Notes: generated from the sequence alone by a model not told the origin. DNA of 64,000 nt from Hyphomicrobium sp. MC1 (GCF_000253295.1 NC_015717.1:3038001-3102000); one strand, 5' to 3'. Positions 18,156 to 27,165 are shown, counted from the stretch's first letter. Made by a program: numbers and translations.

Positions 18156-18706
18156 TGGCCGCCCAAGAGTAGCGCTGCATAAAGTCCGACACCGATGACG
18201 ACGACGAGCACGTCGTTCAATGCGCTTGTGGGCTGTGCCGTACCGAGCGGGCCCGTCGCGCAGCGCTTCTTCACCGAGATCCGGTCGTAAACCGCGAACG
18301 CGAGAAACGATCCGAAGATCAGAAGCGCTGCGAGATCGCCGTTCGCCAAAAGATGCGCCAGCGCCCAGATCTTAATGGCGATCAGCATCGGGTGCCGCGT
18401 CATCGTGCGGATGCGTGAGGGAATGAGTGAGGCGACGAGCAGGATCATCGCGGGCAGCATCAATCCAACGGCGATGTGGCGCGTCCAAACCGGCGGATAC
18501 CACAAGATCGGGTTCTTGCCGGGGTGAAGCTGCAGCTTGTGAAAGCCGAGGACGATGACGATCAGTCCGGCCAGCGACAGCAACGAGAACAGGATTTTGT
18601 AAGTCGTCTCGCCGAGGCGTTCCTTCAGTCCGTCGCGAAGTTCGGGTGATGTGGGCAGCAGATGAATGCCGAGAAATAAAATCAAACCAACGATCAGCAC
18701 CATCAT
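18113..18706 (-). CDS. NnrU family membrane protein
   Basis: Integral membrane protein of the NnrU family, related to the isoprenylcysteine methyltransferase fold and named for nitric-oxide metabolism genes. It has five to six helices and the family landmarks PPVWTRHIAVGLMLPAM and RTMTRHPMLIAIKIWALAHLLANGD. Length 197 aa is typical. Tandem ATGs lie at 18706 and 18703. No denitrification gene is nearby, so the name should not be read as a proven role. Its 3' end overlaps the convergent gene by 43 nt. Confidence 0.87.
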   Translation of the reverse strand: MMVLIVGLILFLGIHLLPTSPELRDGLKERLGETTYKILFSLLSLAGLIVIVLGFHKLQLHPGKNPILWYPPVWTRHIAVGLMLPAMILLVASLIPSRIRTMTRHPMLIAIKIWALAHLLANGDLAALLIFGSFLAFAVYDRISVKKRCATGPLGTAQPTSALNDVLVVVIGVGLYAALLLGGHQWLIGVSPMPELG

Positions 18707-18790
18707 GGCATAGGCCCTCCCCTGGAAATTGCTCGCCCCGATAGCATCATAAATGGGCCGCGGCCAGCCGGGCTCAAGGCCTAGGGGCGG

Positions 18791-19729
18791 CTAGGGCAGA
18801 TATCCCTTGTCGAGATCGTGCGCCTGGCGCGCCAGGACCTTGCCGCCAGCGTTCTTGTGAACGGCCGTCCACGCGAGATGCGTGCCCGCCTCCTCCGACG
18901 AGCTTGAGCGAAGATCGACAGAGATGAGATCGCTGGCGTCGGCGTCCATCGGCACAGAAAGAGGGAAATAGAGCTGCTCCCAATGCGTGCGCGGCGACAG
19001 CGGGCCGGTCGAAAAACCGATGCCCGGCACCAGCTCGACTTTCCACCACGTTGCGAAGCCATAGATTTTCGCCGGGCGCGGCAGCCGCCACTCGGCCTCG
19101 CCACGGCGCTTCGATTTCGTCTCCGTCGTTAGATCGACTTCGTCCCAGACCATGGCGCTGCGGCAGCCATCGAGGATTTCGGCGGGCTGCAAAGCGCGGA
19201 CGTAAGCGTTGTTCAGCGACATCGTCTGCGCGACCGAGAGATCGAGCCCGTGGCCGACGCGGTCCCAGGCGCGCAGCTCGGTATCGATGCGTGGCGTAAC
19301 AACAGGCGCCACATATTGAATGATGTGGTCGGGAATGACAGTGCCACCCGGTTTCAGAAAGCGCTGACGCGCGTCGGCCAGCGTCGCGATAATATTTTCT
19401 TCGAGCGCGTAGTTGCCGAGCGTTTCCGAGACGATGATATCAACTGCAAGCTTGTCCTGAAATTCCGTCGAGTGGCAAGGGATCAGATGATAGCGCTTCG
19501 CCTTGTTGGCTTTGAGTACGGCGGCGGCGACGCCCGCGACTTCAGCTGTTTCGAACAGAAACACTTCCTTGGCGCCGAGCTTGGATGCCATGAGCCCGAG
19601 CAGACCCGTTCCCGCGCCGATGTCCGCGACAACGGATTTGCCGGGAACGATGGCGGCCTTCAGCGCGGCAAAGAACGCTTCGTTGCGGACCTGATCGGCG
19701 ATCAGTATGCGGTGATATTCGATGCGCAT
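18791..19729 (-). CDS. Protein arginine methyltransferase-like protein (PRMT)
   Basis: Class I SAM methyltransferase carrying the hallmarks of eukaryotic-type PRMTs. YHRILIADQVRNEAF matches the N-terminal helix motif; VADIGAGTGLLGL (about 34-46) is the SAM motif. The double-E loop SETLGNYALEE has E102 and E111 at the canonical 9-residue spacing, and the THWEQ motif is at 248-252. At 312 aa it has the catalytic domain plus a beta-barrel-like half. It starts 2 nt after a TrmH-type RNA methyltransferase gene. The substrate is unknown. Confidence 0.82.
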   Translation of the reverse strand: MRIEYHRILIADQVRNEAFFAALKAAIVPGKSVVADIGAGTGLLGLMASKLGAKEVFLFETAEVAGVAAAVLKANKAKRYHLIPCHSTEFQDKLAVDIIVSETLGNYALEENIIATLADARQRFLKPGGTVIPDHIIQYVAPVVTPRIDTELRAWDRVGHGLDLSVAQTMSLNNAYVRALQPAEILDGCRSAMVWDEVDLTTETKSKRRGEAEWRLPRPAKIYGFATWWKVELVPGIGFSTGPLSPRTHWEQLYFPLSVPMDADASDLISVDLRSSSSEEAGTHLAWTAVHKNAGGKVLARQAHDLDKGYLP

Positions 19730-19731
19730 GA

Positions 19732-20556
19732 TCAGAGCTTCAGACTAGGGCCGCGGACTTGATAGAGCATCAGGGCGGTCGCGATCGCGAGGTTGAGTGA
19801 GTCCAGCGCGCCCGCCATTGGAATTTTCACGAGCGTTGAGCAAACAGCGGCAGCGCCGCCCGAGAGGCCCGGCCCCTCGCTGCCCATGACGATCAGTTCG
19901 CGGCCATTATATTGCGTCTGACGGAAATCTTCGCGCGCATCGAGGTGCGTGCCGATGACCTCGCCGGGCCATGCCTTCGCGAGCGTGAAGAAGCTTTCGC
20001 GGTCGAGCTTCACAAGCGGCACGGCGAAGATCGAGCCCATCGTGGCGCGGATCGATTCCAGTGCATATGGATCGCAGGTCGTGCCGACGAGGATGATGCC
20101 GGACAGGCCGACAGCATCGGCGGTGCGAATGATCGTGCCGAGGTTGCCGGGATCGCGGATCTCTTCGAGCGCGAGCCACGTGTCGGTGCTTGTGAGCTTT
20201 GCGGGATCGGGGGGCGGCACGAAGCGTTGCTTGAAGACGCCAAGCAACGACTGCGGATTGTCTTTCGAGGCAAGTTTCGCGAGCACGGCCTCTGAGACTT
20301 CGAGAACTTCCGAGCCCGCTTCAAGCGCGTGCTTCACCAGCCCGCGCGCGACGCCGCCCGCTGCTGCGCCCGCTTGATAGACGAGCGTTTCGGGAGCGAA
20401 GCCATGATCGCGTGCGGTGACGAGCAGCGACGTGCCTTCGGCGACGAACAGGCCCGTTTCCTTGCGCACCTTGCGCATCTCCAGCGCACGGATCGCCTTG
20501 ACCCGATCGTTCGTCAGACTGGTGATGATCTTTGGCGTATTGGCGTTTGGCTTCAT
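19732..20556 (-). CDS. TrmH/SpoU-family RNA 2'-O-methyltransferase
   Basis: SPOUT-fold enzyme that methylates ribose in rRNA or tRNA. The N-terminal substrate-binding domain starts KIITSLTNDRVKAIRALEMRKVR. The SPOUT motifs are EEIRDPGNLGTIIRTADAVG, IVMGSEGPGLS and IPMAGALDSLNLAIA, which build the knotted SAM site. Length 274 aa fits RlmB/TsnR-like enzymes. Its ATG overlaps the stop of the upstream methyltransferase by 4 nt, and the PRMT-like gene follows 2 nt after its stop. Confidence 0.92.
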   Translation of the reverse strand: MKPNANTPKIITSLTNDRVKAIRALEMRKVRKETGLFVAEGTSLLVTARDHGFAPETLVYQAGAAAGGVARGLVKHALEAGSEVLEVSEAVLAKLASKDNPQSLLGVFKQRFVPPPDPAKLTSTDTWLALEEIRDPGNLGTIIRTADAVGLSGIILVGTTCDPYALESIRATMGSIFAVPLVKLDRESFFTLAKAWPGEVIGTHLDAREDFRQTQYNGRELIVMGSEGPGLSGGAAAVCSTLVKIPMAGALDSLNLAIATALMLYQVRGPSLKL

Positions 20557-21515
20557 GATGCCTGAACCCAGCGCACGAACAGCGATGTCGGCACGAGCGG
20601 TCCGGCGCGCGATTGAATGGCAAGCTCGCCGCTGTCGAATGTGCCGCCGCGCTTCGCCAGCGCTTCGCGCAGCAACTGGTCGAAGGCGAGCGATGAGGCG
20701 CGAATGGCGTAGATCGTCAGCACCATCGCGGCCTGTTCGGGCGCGAGCAGTTTCGAGAGATCGCCGAGCAGCGATGGCAGGTTTTGGAACAGGTCCCAGA
20801 TTTCGCCTTCGGGGCCGCGCCCGAACTTCGGCGGATCGACGAGGATCATGTGATAGGTTTTACCGCGGCGAACGTCGCGGGCTACGAACTTCGCGGCGTC
20901 ATCGAGCAGCCAGCGGATTTTCGCGGCGCCGAGCTTGGAGGCTTCCTGATTCTCCTTGCCCCACTGGATCGCCTTCTTGGAGGCATCGACATGGGTCACC
21001 TCAGCACCGGCTTTCGCGGCAAGCAACGACGCCGCGCCGGTATAGCCAAAGAGATTCAGGACGCGCGGGGTCTCGCCTTTCACTTTGGCGAGATGATCGA
21101 GCATCCATGTCCAGTGCGGTTCCTGCTCAGGGAAGAGGCCTAAGTGCCAGAGGCCCGCGAGTTTGCAGAGCATGGTGACGGGCTGGGAGCCCCCCGCCCC
21201 TAGCCCCTCCCCGCGAGCGGGAGGGGAACTCTTGTTGGTATCGCCGAGTGCAAGTTTGACCGGCCACGCATCGGGCACGGGCTTATCGATGCGCCATTTG
21301 CCTTTTTCGTCGTCTTCGCCGGATGCCGAAAAGACAGCGTTGGCTTTTGCCCATTCGGACTTCGCGAGCTTCGGCTGCCAAAGCGCCTGCGGCTCGGGGC
21401 GATCGACCACGACCTTACCGAAGCGCTCAAGCTTACGGCCCGCCCCGCAATCAAGCAGGGCGTAGTCTGAGAAGCCTTCGGATGTGACGAGGTGCAAATG
21501 ATCGGGCGGTGGCAT
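20553..21515 (-). CDS. RlmI-like class I RNA methyltransferase with in-frame repeat insertion
   Basis: SAM-dependent methyltransferase related to RlmI/RlmK. VLNLFGYTGAASLLAAKAGA is the SAM motif, THVDASKKAIQWGKEN follows, and LVDPPKFGRG is the catalytic-site motif. The upstream GLFPEQEPHWTWM matches the family. Residues about 94-112 (SSPPARGEGLGAGGSQP) are encoded by a GC-rich palindromic repeat and interrupt the expected strand region, yet the frame stays open. It is the first gene of a tight three-methyltransferase operon. Confidence 0.87.
   Translation of the reverse strand: MPPPDHLHLVTSEGFSDYALLDCGAGRKLERFGKVVVDRPEPQALWQPKLAKSEWAKANAVFSASGEDDEKGKWRIDKPVPDAWPVKLALGDTNKSSPPARGEGLGAGGSQPVTMLCKLAGLWHLGLFPEQEPHWTWMLDHLAKVKGETPRVLNLFGYTGAASLLAAKAGAEVTHVDASKKAIQWGKENQEASKLGAAKIRWLLDDAAKFVARDVRRGKTYHMILVDPPKFGRGPEGEIWDLFQNLPSLLGDLSKLLAPEQAAMVLTIYAIRASSLAFDQLLREALAKRGGTFDSGELAIQSRAGPLVPTSLFVRWVQAS
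21204..21226. repeat. GC-rich palindromic repeat inside a coding sequence
   Basis: An imperfect palindrome with arms CCCCTCCC and GGGAGGGG around CGCGAGC. It resembles short palindromic repeats normally scattered between genes in Hyphomicrobiales (recalled, not searched). Here it sits in frame within the RlmI-like gene and encodes PPARGEG. Confidence 0.6.
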
Positions 21516-21638
21516 CGGCAGCGGACGGTTCGAACGGAAAGACGGGTCCGCGCTTTAACACGACTGTCGCTTATGTCGAGAAATCAAACGTCCGGCGGAT
21601 ATCGGCGGAGACTGTCGCAGCCTCCGCCAAGCGGGAAT

Positions 21639-22247
21639 TCAGGCCGCCAGCCCAGCGATGGCGCTTTGCGCCTCGGCAATCGATTGCGCCCGCTGGTCGG
21701 GACCGAGATTCAGGCCCTCGGCGCGAACGAACGTCACGTCCGTGATGCCGAAAAAGCCGAAAATATTGCGCAGATAGGTTTCCTGATGGTCCAGGAAGGC
21801 GATCGGTGTCTGCGGGCCGTAAAATCCGCCGCGCGACGACGCGATGATGACTTTCTTGCCGCCTGCGAGGCCTTCAGGGCCTTTCTCGGTGTAGCGGAAG
21901 GTCTTGCCCGCGACGGCGAGACGGTCGATCCAGGCCTTGAGCTGGCTCGGAATAGCGAAGTTGTACATCGGAGCGCCGACAACCACGATATCGGCCGCCA
22001 GGAACTCATTGAGAGCGGCCTGCCCTGCCGCGACATCCTGACGAACATCAGCCGTTTCCGGGGCGGCGCCCTGCGCGGCTGCGAGATGCGCGCCGGACAA
22101 ATGGCCGACCGGGGCGACTGCGAGGTCTCGGTAGACGACCTCGATGCCGGGGTGCAGGCGCTGCTCGGCAGCGACGATCTCAGCCGAAAGCTGGCGGCTG
22201 ACTGAGCCCGGACCCAAAATGCTCGAGTCGACATGCAAAAGTTTCAT
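21639..22247 (-). CDS. azoR: FMN-dependent NADH-azoreductase
   Basis: Flavodoxin-fold quinone/azo reductase using NADH for two-electron reduction. The start MKLLHVDSSILGPGSVSR, the FMN contact APMYNFAIPSQLKAWID, and SSRGGFYG near the flavin site are diagnostic. ATG 22247 with GGAGA upstream gives 202 aa, the family length. It is divergent from an HxlR regulator with a perfect inverted repeat between them, so quinone- or aldehyde-type stress control is likely. Confidence 0.94.
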   Translation of the reverse strand: MKLLHVDSSILGPGSVSRQLSAEIVAAEQRLHPGIEVVYRDLAVAPVGHLSGAHLAAAQGAAPETADVRQDVAAGQAALNEFLAADIVVVGAPMYNFAIPSQLKAWIDRLAVAGKTFRYTEKGPEGLAGGKKVIIASSRGGFYGPQTPIAFLDHQETYLRNIFGFFGITDVTFVRAEGLNLGPDQRAQSIAEAQSAIAGLAA

Positions 22248-22316
22248 AGGAGGATCTCCATCCATGACAGTTGGGCGGAGACTGGAGCGGGCCATTTGAC
22301 AGCCGAGCCTCAGCCA

Positions 22317-22331
22317 GTCACATTTTGTGAC
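22317..22331. promoter_or_regulatory. Inverted repeat between azoR and hxlR-type gene
   Basis: Perfect palindrome GTCACA-TTT-TGTGAC centred in the 131-bp divergent gap. It is a candidate operator for the adjacent HxlR regulator. The symmetry is direct; the assignment is inferred. Confidence 0.55.
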
Positions 22332-22378
22332 CAGCGCTAAATTGTTCACTGGCAAAACCCCCGCAAGGAGGCACATTT

Positions 22379-22816
22379 TTGGAAGCCGGTATCAAACATG
22401 AAACCGAGCACTGCCGTGCGGTCTCCGACGTGCTGTCTCGGATCGGCGACAAGTGGACGGTCTACGTGGTCGGGCTGCTTTCGAATGGTCCTATGCGTTT
22501 CAATGAGATACGCCGGGCGGTGGGCAGCATCTCGCAACGGATGCTGACGCTGACGCTACGCGGTCTCGAGCGCGATGGCCTCGTCACGCGGACCGTCTAT
22601 CCGACCATTCCGCCGCGGGTGGATTACGAGCTGACCGAGCTTGGCCAGACGCTAATCTGCATTCTGAAACCGCTCGGCGACTGGGCCGTCGAGAATCGGC
22701 GAACCGTTGAAACTGCCCGCGCGAAATTCGACGCGCAGGCGACGGGCGGTTCTCACGCGGCTGCGGCCAAGATCGGCTTGAAGCGACGGCTGCCAGCGAT
22801 CTGGCGGAGCGCCTAG
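22379..22816 (+). CDS. HxlR-family transcriptional regulator
   Basis: Winged-helix regulator of the HxlR/YodB/QorR type, often repressing quinone- or aldehyde-detoxifying enzymes. The N-terminal cysteine motif is HCRAVSDVLSRIGDKWTVYV. The recognition region is RFNEIRRAVGSISQRMLTLTLRGLERDGLV and the wing is YPTIPPRVDYELTELG. It starts at TTG 22379 with GGAGG upstream (145 aa). The single Cys in HCR is a plausible electrophile sensor, as in YodB-like proteins. Divergent azoR is the likely target. Confidence 0.92.
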   Translation: MEAGIKHETEHCRAVSDVLSRIGDKWTVYVVGLLSNGPMRFNEIRRAVGSISQRMLTLTLRGLERDGLVTRTVYPTIPPRVDYELTELGQTLICILKPLGDWAVENRRTVETARAKFDAQATGGSHAAAAKIGLKRRLPAIWRSA

Positions 22817-22945
22817 ACGCCGCCCACCGCGCGGCATGGTTGCAACACTTTCGAGAAAAGTGTGTCGCCGCCTAGATCCGTCCGCAAATCAGCGTTAGCC
22901 GACAATAGGATGGTGCGCGTTGGCGGGACGTTACCGGAGGTCTTG

Positions 22946-23299
22946 ATGCTATTTCATCGTTCCATTGCGGCGGCCGTCTTTGCTACGGCGCTCTTGGTGA
23001 CGAGCGGCGCCAATGCCTTTGAAACGACGTCTATCGGCGGTGCTCCGGGATCAGGGACCGCCAATTACAAGGACCCGGACGAATTGGGCGCGGCACTGTC
23101 CCCATCGACGTCCTCATCGTCCTCACCCTTCAGCAATTTCAATTTTTCGGTTGGTCAGGCTCCGGATAATGCCGACGGCGCGCGAACGAATTGGCTGAAC
23201 GGACCGGGATCGCCGAATTTCGGCTTCACCGGCTCGCAGAGCACCTCTGTCGAGCCCGCCTCGCCCTTCAACACGCCCATTCTACGCGATCGCAACTGA
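22946..23299 (+). CDS. Small exported Ser/Asn/Gly-rich protein, unknown
   Basis: A 117-residue product with a signal peptide of about 24 residues (cleavage after ANA), then a low-complexity mature region with a Ser run and no cysteines. ATG 22946 has GGAGG upstream. Its stop codon forms part of the terminator hairpin at 23298. No family recognised. Confidence 0.65.
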   Translation: MLFHRSIAAAVFATALLVTSGANAFETTSIGGAPGSGTANYKDPDELGAALSPSTSSSSSPFSNFNFSVGQAPDNADGARTNWLNGPGSPNFGFTGSQSTSVEPASPFNTPILRDRN

Positions 23300-23315
23300 G
23301 CCGGATTTCCGGCTC
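23298..23315. terminator. Bidirectional terminator hairpin
   Basis: Perfect 7-bp stem GAGCCGG/CCGGCTC with an ATTT loop between two convergent genes. It begins within the stop codon of the small exported protein gene and ends 6 nt from the prfB stop. There is no strong T run. Confidence 0.55.
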
Positions 23316-23321
23316 ATCCGG

Positions 23322-24456
23322 TTATTCCAGATCTTCGACTGTCACGGCTTCGCCGCCGCCTTTGATGCGCTGCGACAGCGCCGCCTCGATGAACTGGTCG
23401 ATATCTCCGTCCAGGACTTCATCGGGATTGGTCGACTGAGCGCCAGTGCGCAGATCCTTCACAAGCTGATACGGCTGCAGCACGTAAGAGCGGATCTGGT
23501 GCCCCCAGCCGATGTCGGTCTTTGCCGCCTGCTCAGCGCTCGCCTTTTCCTCTCGGCGCTTCAATTCCATCTCGTACAGGCGCGCCTTAAGGCGCTTGAA
23601 CGCGATGTCCTTGTTCTGGTGCTGCGACCGCTGCTCCTGAGCGAAGATCACGATGCCCGACGGTTTGTGCACGAGACGGACGGCCGATTCCGTCCGGTTG
23701 ACGTGCTGACCGCCAGCGCCCGACGAGCGCGCGTAAGAAATGTCGACGTCGGCAGGATTGATATCGACGTCAATCGTATCGTCGATGACCGGATAAACGG
23801 TGACCGACGCGAAGCTCGTGTGGCGGCGGGCGTTCGAGTCGTATGGCGAGATGCGCACAAGACGATGCACGCCGGCTTCGGTCTTCAGCCAACCATAGGC
23901 GTTCTCGCCTTCGATCTCGTAGGTCGCCGACTTGATGCCGGCTTCTTCACCCGGGCTTTCGTCGATCAGCTTGACCTTGTAGCCGCGCCGCTCCGCCCAG
24001 CGCACGTACATGCGCGCAAGCATCGACGCCCAATCCTGGCTCTCGGTGCCGCCGGCGCCGGCGTGCACCTCGATGTAGGTGTTCATCGCGTCGGCTTCGC
24101 CCGACAGCATGGCGTCGATCGAGCGGCGCTGCGCTTCGTGATCGATGCGTTCCAGCGCAGTCTCGCCTTCGCTGACGCTGGCCTCGTCGTTCTCGGCCTC
24201 GCCAAGCTCGATCAGCGTCAATGCATCTTCGTAGTCGCGCTGCAGACGTTTGAATTCGGAGACGGAGCGCTCAAGCGAGTTGCGCTGGCGCATGACTTTC
24301 TGCGCAGCCTTGGCATCGCTCCAGAGATTGGGGTCTTCGGCTTTCGCGTTCAGCGAGGCGAGACGGTCTTCGGCCGTCTCCCAGTCAAAGAGACCTCCTC
24401 AGGAGGGCGAACGCCTCCTCGATGCCGTCCGAAAGTTTTTGCGCTTCTGCGCGCAT
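23322..24456 (-). CDS. prfB: Peptide chain release factor 2, with programmed +1 frameshift
   Basis: Reads UGA/UAA stops and triggers peptide release. The first segment (24456-24388) encodes 23 codons ending in CTT before an in-frame TGA; a +1 shift skips one T (24387) and continues at 24386 to give a 377-aa protein. The main part has GGQ in SSGAGGQHVN, where the Gln is methylated, and the SPY-type region RISPYDSNARRHTSFASV. It is the third gene of the amiC-mrcA-prfB series on the minus strand. Confidence 0.95.
24384..24399 (-). promoter_or_regulatory. Programmed +1 frameshift site of prfB
   Basis: On the minus strand: AGGAGG (Shine-Dalgarno-like, 24399-24394), TCT, then the slippery CTT TGA C with the stop at 24387-24385. 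This matches the classical autoregulatory RF2 site: low RF2 lets the ribosome shift past the UGA. Confidence 0.93.
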
Positions 24457-24585
24457 GGGAGCCTCCGACGCCGGCTCTCGCCGGCAAAGTGGATCAATCT
24501 CAGAAATCAGGTGCGGACGTATAGTGACGCGCGGTCGTCGTGTAAACGCGCGCGTTCGGCGGCGCGGCAATCGGCGCGCATTTGG

Positions 24586-27165
24586 TTACCACAATCCGTT
24601 CGGCGTGAGAGAGCCGCTGTCCGGCCGACTCATCGGCGGTGCGGGACGCGCCACACGTTCACTGACCGGCGGCGGTGACATCGACGAAGACGCGTCTGCC
24701 GTCATGCCGTTAACACCGATCATCGAGTAGGCGTCGTCGGGTTCTTCGTCGGGCTTAAACGCTTCCATGATCGTGTTCGGATCGTCAGCCGAGGCACGCA
24801 GCCCGGTCTTCAGATCGACGCGCACGAACTTGATGCCGGGCGGAACGCGGAACGGTGCGGGCGGCGTGTCACCCAGCGCATCCTTGACGAACTCACCGAA
24901 GATCGGCGCTGCAATCGCGCCACCGGTGTTGCCTTTTCCAAGCGGCTTGGGGATGTCGTAGCCGATGTAAACGCCGACGACCATCGTCGGCGTATAGCCC
25001 ATGAACCAGACGTCCTTCTCTTCGTTCGTCGTGCCGGTCTTGCCGGCAATCGGACGATTGAGAGCGCTCAGTATCTTACCGGTACCGCGCTGCACGACGC
25101 CTTCCATAATGTGTGTCATTTGATAGGCCGTCAGCGGATCAATGACCTGGCGGCGGCTATCGACAAGCTGCGGCTCGGGTTGATTGGCCCAGCGGTCGGC
25201 CATGCAGCCCATGCACTGGCGTTCGTCATGACGCCAGATGGTATGACCATAGCGATCCTGGATGCGGTCGATCAGCGTGGCGGTGACTTCCTTGCCGCCG
25301 TTCGCCAGCATGCAATAGCCGGTTGCCATGCGCAGCAGCGTCGTTTCGCCAGCGCCAAGCGACATCGACAGAACCGGCAAGAGATCGTCGTAGATGCCGA
25401 AGCGCTTCGCATATTCGGTGATGATCGGCATGCCGAGATCCTGCGCGAGGCGCGCCGTCATCTGGTTGCGAGAATGCTCGATGCCGAAGCGCAGCGTTTC
25501 CGGCCCCGCGGTATCGTCGGTCTCATAGTTCTTCGGCTTCCAGACGTCCTGACCGGGGCCTTGGTCGATCTCGATCGGCGCGTCGAGGACGATCGACGTC
25601 GGCTTGTAGCCATTATCGATTGCGGATGCATAGACGAACGGCTTGAACGACGAGCCAGGCTGGCGCTTGGCCTGCGTGACGCGATCGAACTGGCTCAAAT
25701 CGTAAGAGAAGCCGCCGGCGATCGCGAGCACGCGGCCGGTGTAGGGGTCCATGGCGACCAGACCGCCGCCAATCTGCGGAATCTGCATCAAAGACCACGC
25801 ACCCTGAATGTTATTCGGGTCGTTCGGCGAGACGTAGACGACGTCGCCAGGGCTCAGAATGTCTGCCGTCGATTTGGGCGTGATGCGCTTGCCGTTGGCT
25901 TTCTTCGCGGCCCACTTCATGTCGTCGAGCGAGACTTCGACAGCTTCGCGATCCTTCGCGAGCGTGGAATCTTGTTGGCGATGCGGTTTGAAACCGACGA
26001 TCGCTTTTTTCTTCTGCGTTTCAAGGACGACACCGAGACGCCAGGGGTCGATATCCCCAGGGCTCGAAATCTTGCCGAGCGCCACACCCCAGTCGCCCGA
26101 AATATCGATGTGCGAGACCGGCCCGCGCCACCCTTTGATGCGATCGAACTTCACGAGGCCATCGACGAGAGCTGTTCTCGCCAGCTTCTGCAGTTGCGGG
26201 TCGAGCGTCGTGCGCACCGACAGGCCGCCGCCGTAGAGCTTGTCCTCGCCGTATTTCGCAAGCAGCGTGCGGCGAACTTCTTCAGCGAAAAATTCGGCGC
26301 TCTCGATGCGAACGGTATTGGGGCGCAGATTGACGACGAGCGGCTTCTTCCTGGCCTCTTCGGCCTGCTCTTTCGTGATGTAACCGTTTTCGGCCATCTG
26401 ACCGATGATCCAGTTCCGACGCTCGGTCGCTTTCGCCTTCTGGCGGAACGGATGATAGTTGTTCGGCCCCTTCGGAAGCGCGGCAAGATAAGCCGCCTCC
26501 TCGACGGTGAGGTCCTTCAGCTCCTTGTTGAAATAGGTCAGCGCGGCTGCGCCGACGCCGTAGGAGTTCATGCCGAGGAAAATTTCGTTGAGATAGAGTT
26601 CGAGAATGCGGTCCTTCGAGTAGGCGCCCTCGATGCGGATCGCCAGGATCGCTTCCTTGATCTTGCGCTCGATCGAGCGCTCGTTCGTCAGCAGGAAGTT
26701 CTTGGCGACCTGCTGGGTGATGGTCGAAGCACCTTGTGTACGCCGGTTCGAGCCGTGAATTTTTGACTCAGCGGCCGCAAAGACGGCGCGAAGGACACCC
26801 TGAATGTCGATACCGCCATGCTCGTAGAAGCGGCGGTCTTCCGCCGACAGAAAGGCGCCGATCACGAGTTTCGGAACGTTGTTGATCGGTACGAAGATTC
26901 GCCGCTCGCGCGCGAACTCGGAAATCAGCGAGCCGTCGTGCGCGTGGATGCGCGTCATGACGGGCGGCTCATATTTCGACAGGCTCTCGTAATCGGGAAG
27001 ATCCCGCGAGGCCTGCCAGATCAAAAAGCCAGCACCTGCGGAACCGGCGATGAAAACCAGCACAAAGGTACCGAACGCAAACCCAAGAAAATTGAGCAGC
27101 AGGCTTCTGCGCCGCTTTTTCCTTCTCCTGGGCGCCGGTGGTGGCGGCAGCGTGGGCGCGCGCAT
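24586..27165 (-). CDS. mrcA: Penicillin-binding protein 1A (bifunctional)
   Basis: Class A PBP that polymerises and cross-links peptidoglycan. From ATG 27165 it has 859 aa: a basic cytoplasmic tail (RRRKKRRR), a membrane helix at about 22-48, a GT51 transglycosylase domain (SAEDRRFYEHGGID, STITQQVAKN), an OB-like linker, and a transpeptidase domain with SSFK in PGSSFKPF and KTGTT. A CMGC pair lies in the transpeptidase domain. An in-frame TTG at 27252 is a less likely start. It is flanked by amiC and prfB, an order typical of the order. Confidence 0.95.
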   Translation of the reverse strand: MRAPTLPPPPAPRRRKKRRRSLLLNFLGFAFGTFVLVFIAGSAGAGFLIWQASRDLPDYESLSKYEPPVMTRIHAHDGSLISEFARERRIFVPINNVPKLVIGAFLSAEDRRFYEHGGIDIQGVLRAVFAAAESKIHGSNRRTQGASTITQQVAKNFLLTNERSIERKIKEAILAIRIEGAYSKDRILELYLNEIFLGMNSYGVGAAALTYFNKELKDLTVEEAAYLAALPKGPNNYHPFRQKAKATERRNWIIGQMAENGYITKEQAEEARKKPLVVNLRPNTVRIESAEFFAEEVRRTLLAKYGEDKLYGGGLSVRTTLDPQLQKLARTALVDGLVKFDRIKGWRGPVSHIDISGDWGVALGKISSPGDIDPWRLGVVLETQKKKAIVGFKPHRQQDSTLAKDREAVEVSLDDMKWAAKKANGKRITPKSTADILSPGDVVYVSPNDPNNIQGAWSLMQIPQIGGGLVAMDPYTGRVLAIAGGFSYDLSQFDRVTQAKRQPGSSFKPFVYASAIDNGYKPTSIVLDAPIEIDQGPGQDVWKPKNYETDDTAGPETLRFGIEHSRNQMTARLAQDLGMPIITEYAKRFGIYDDLLPVLSMSLGAGETTLLRMATGYCMLANGGKEVTATLIDRIQDRYGHTIWRHDERQCMGCMADRWANQPEPQLVDSRRQVIDPLTAYQMTHIMEGVVQRGTGKILSALNRPIAGKTGTTNEEKDVWFMGYTPTMVVGVYIGYDIPKPLGKGNTGGAIAAPIFGEFVKDALGDTPPAPFRVPPGIKFVRVDLKTGLRASADDPNTIMEAFKPDEEPDDAYSMIGVNGMTADASSSMSPPPVSERVARPAPPMSRPDSGSLTPNGLW

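Noticed and set aside
25111..26766. 551-codon plus-strand ORF
   Set aside because: Antisense to mrcA; no recognisable protein features.
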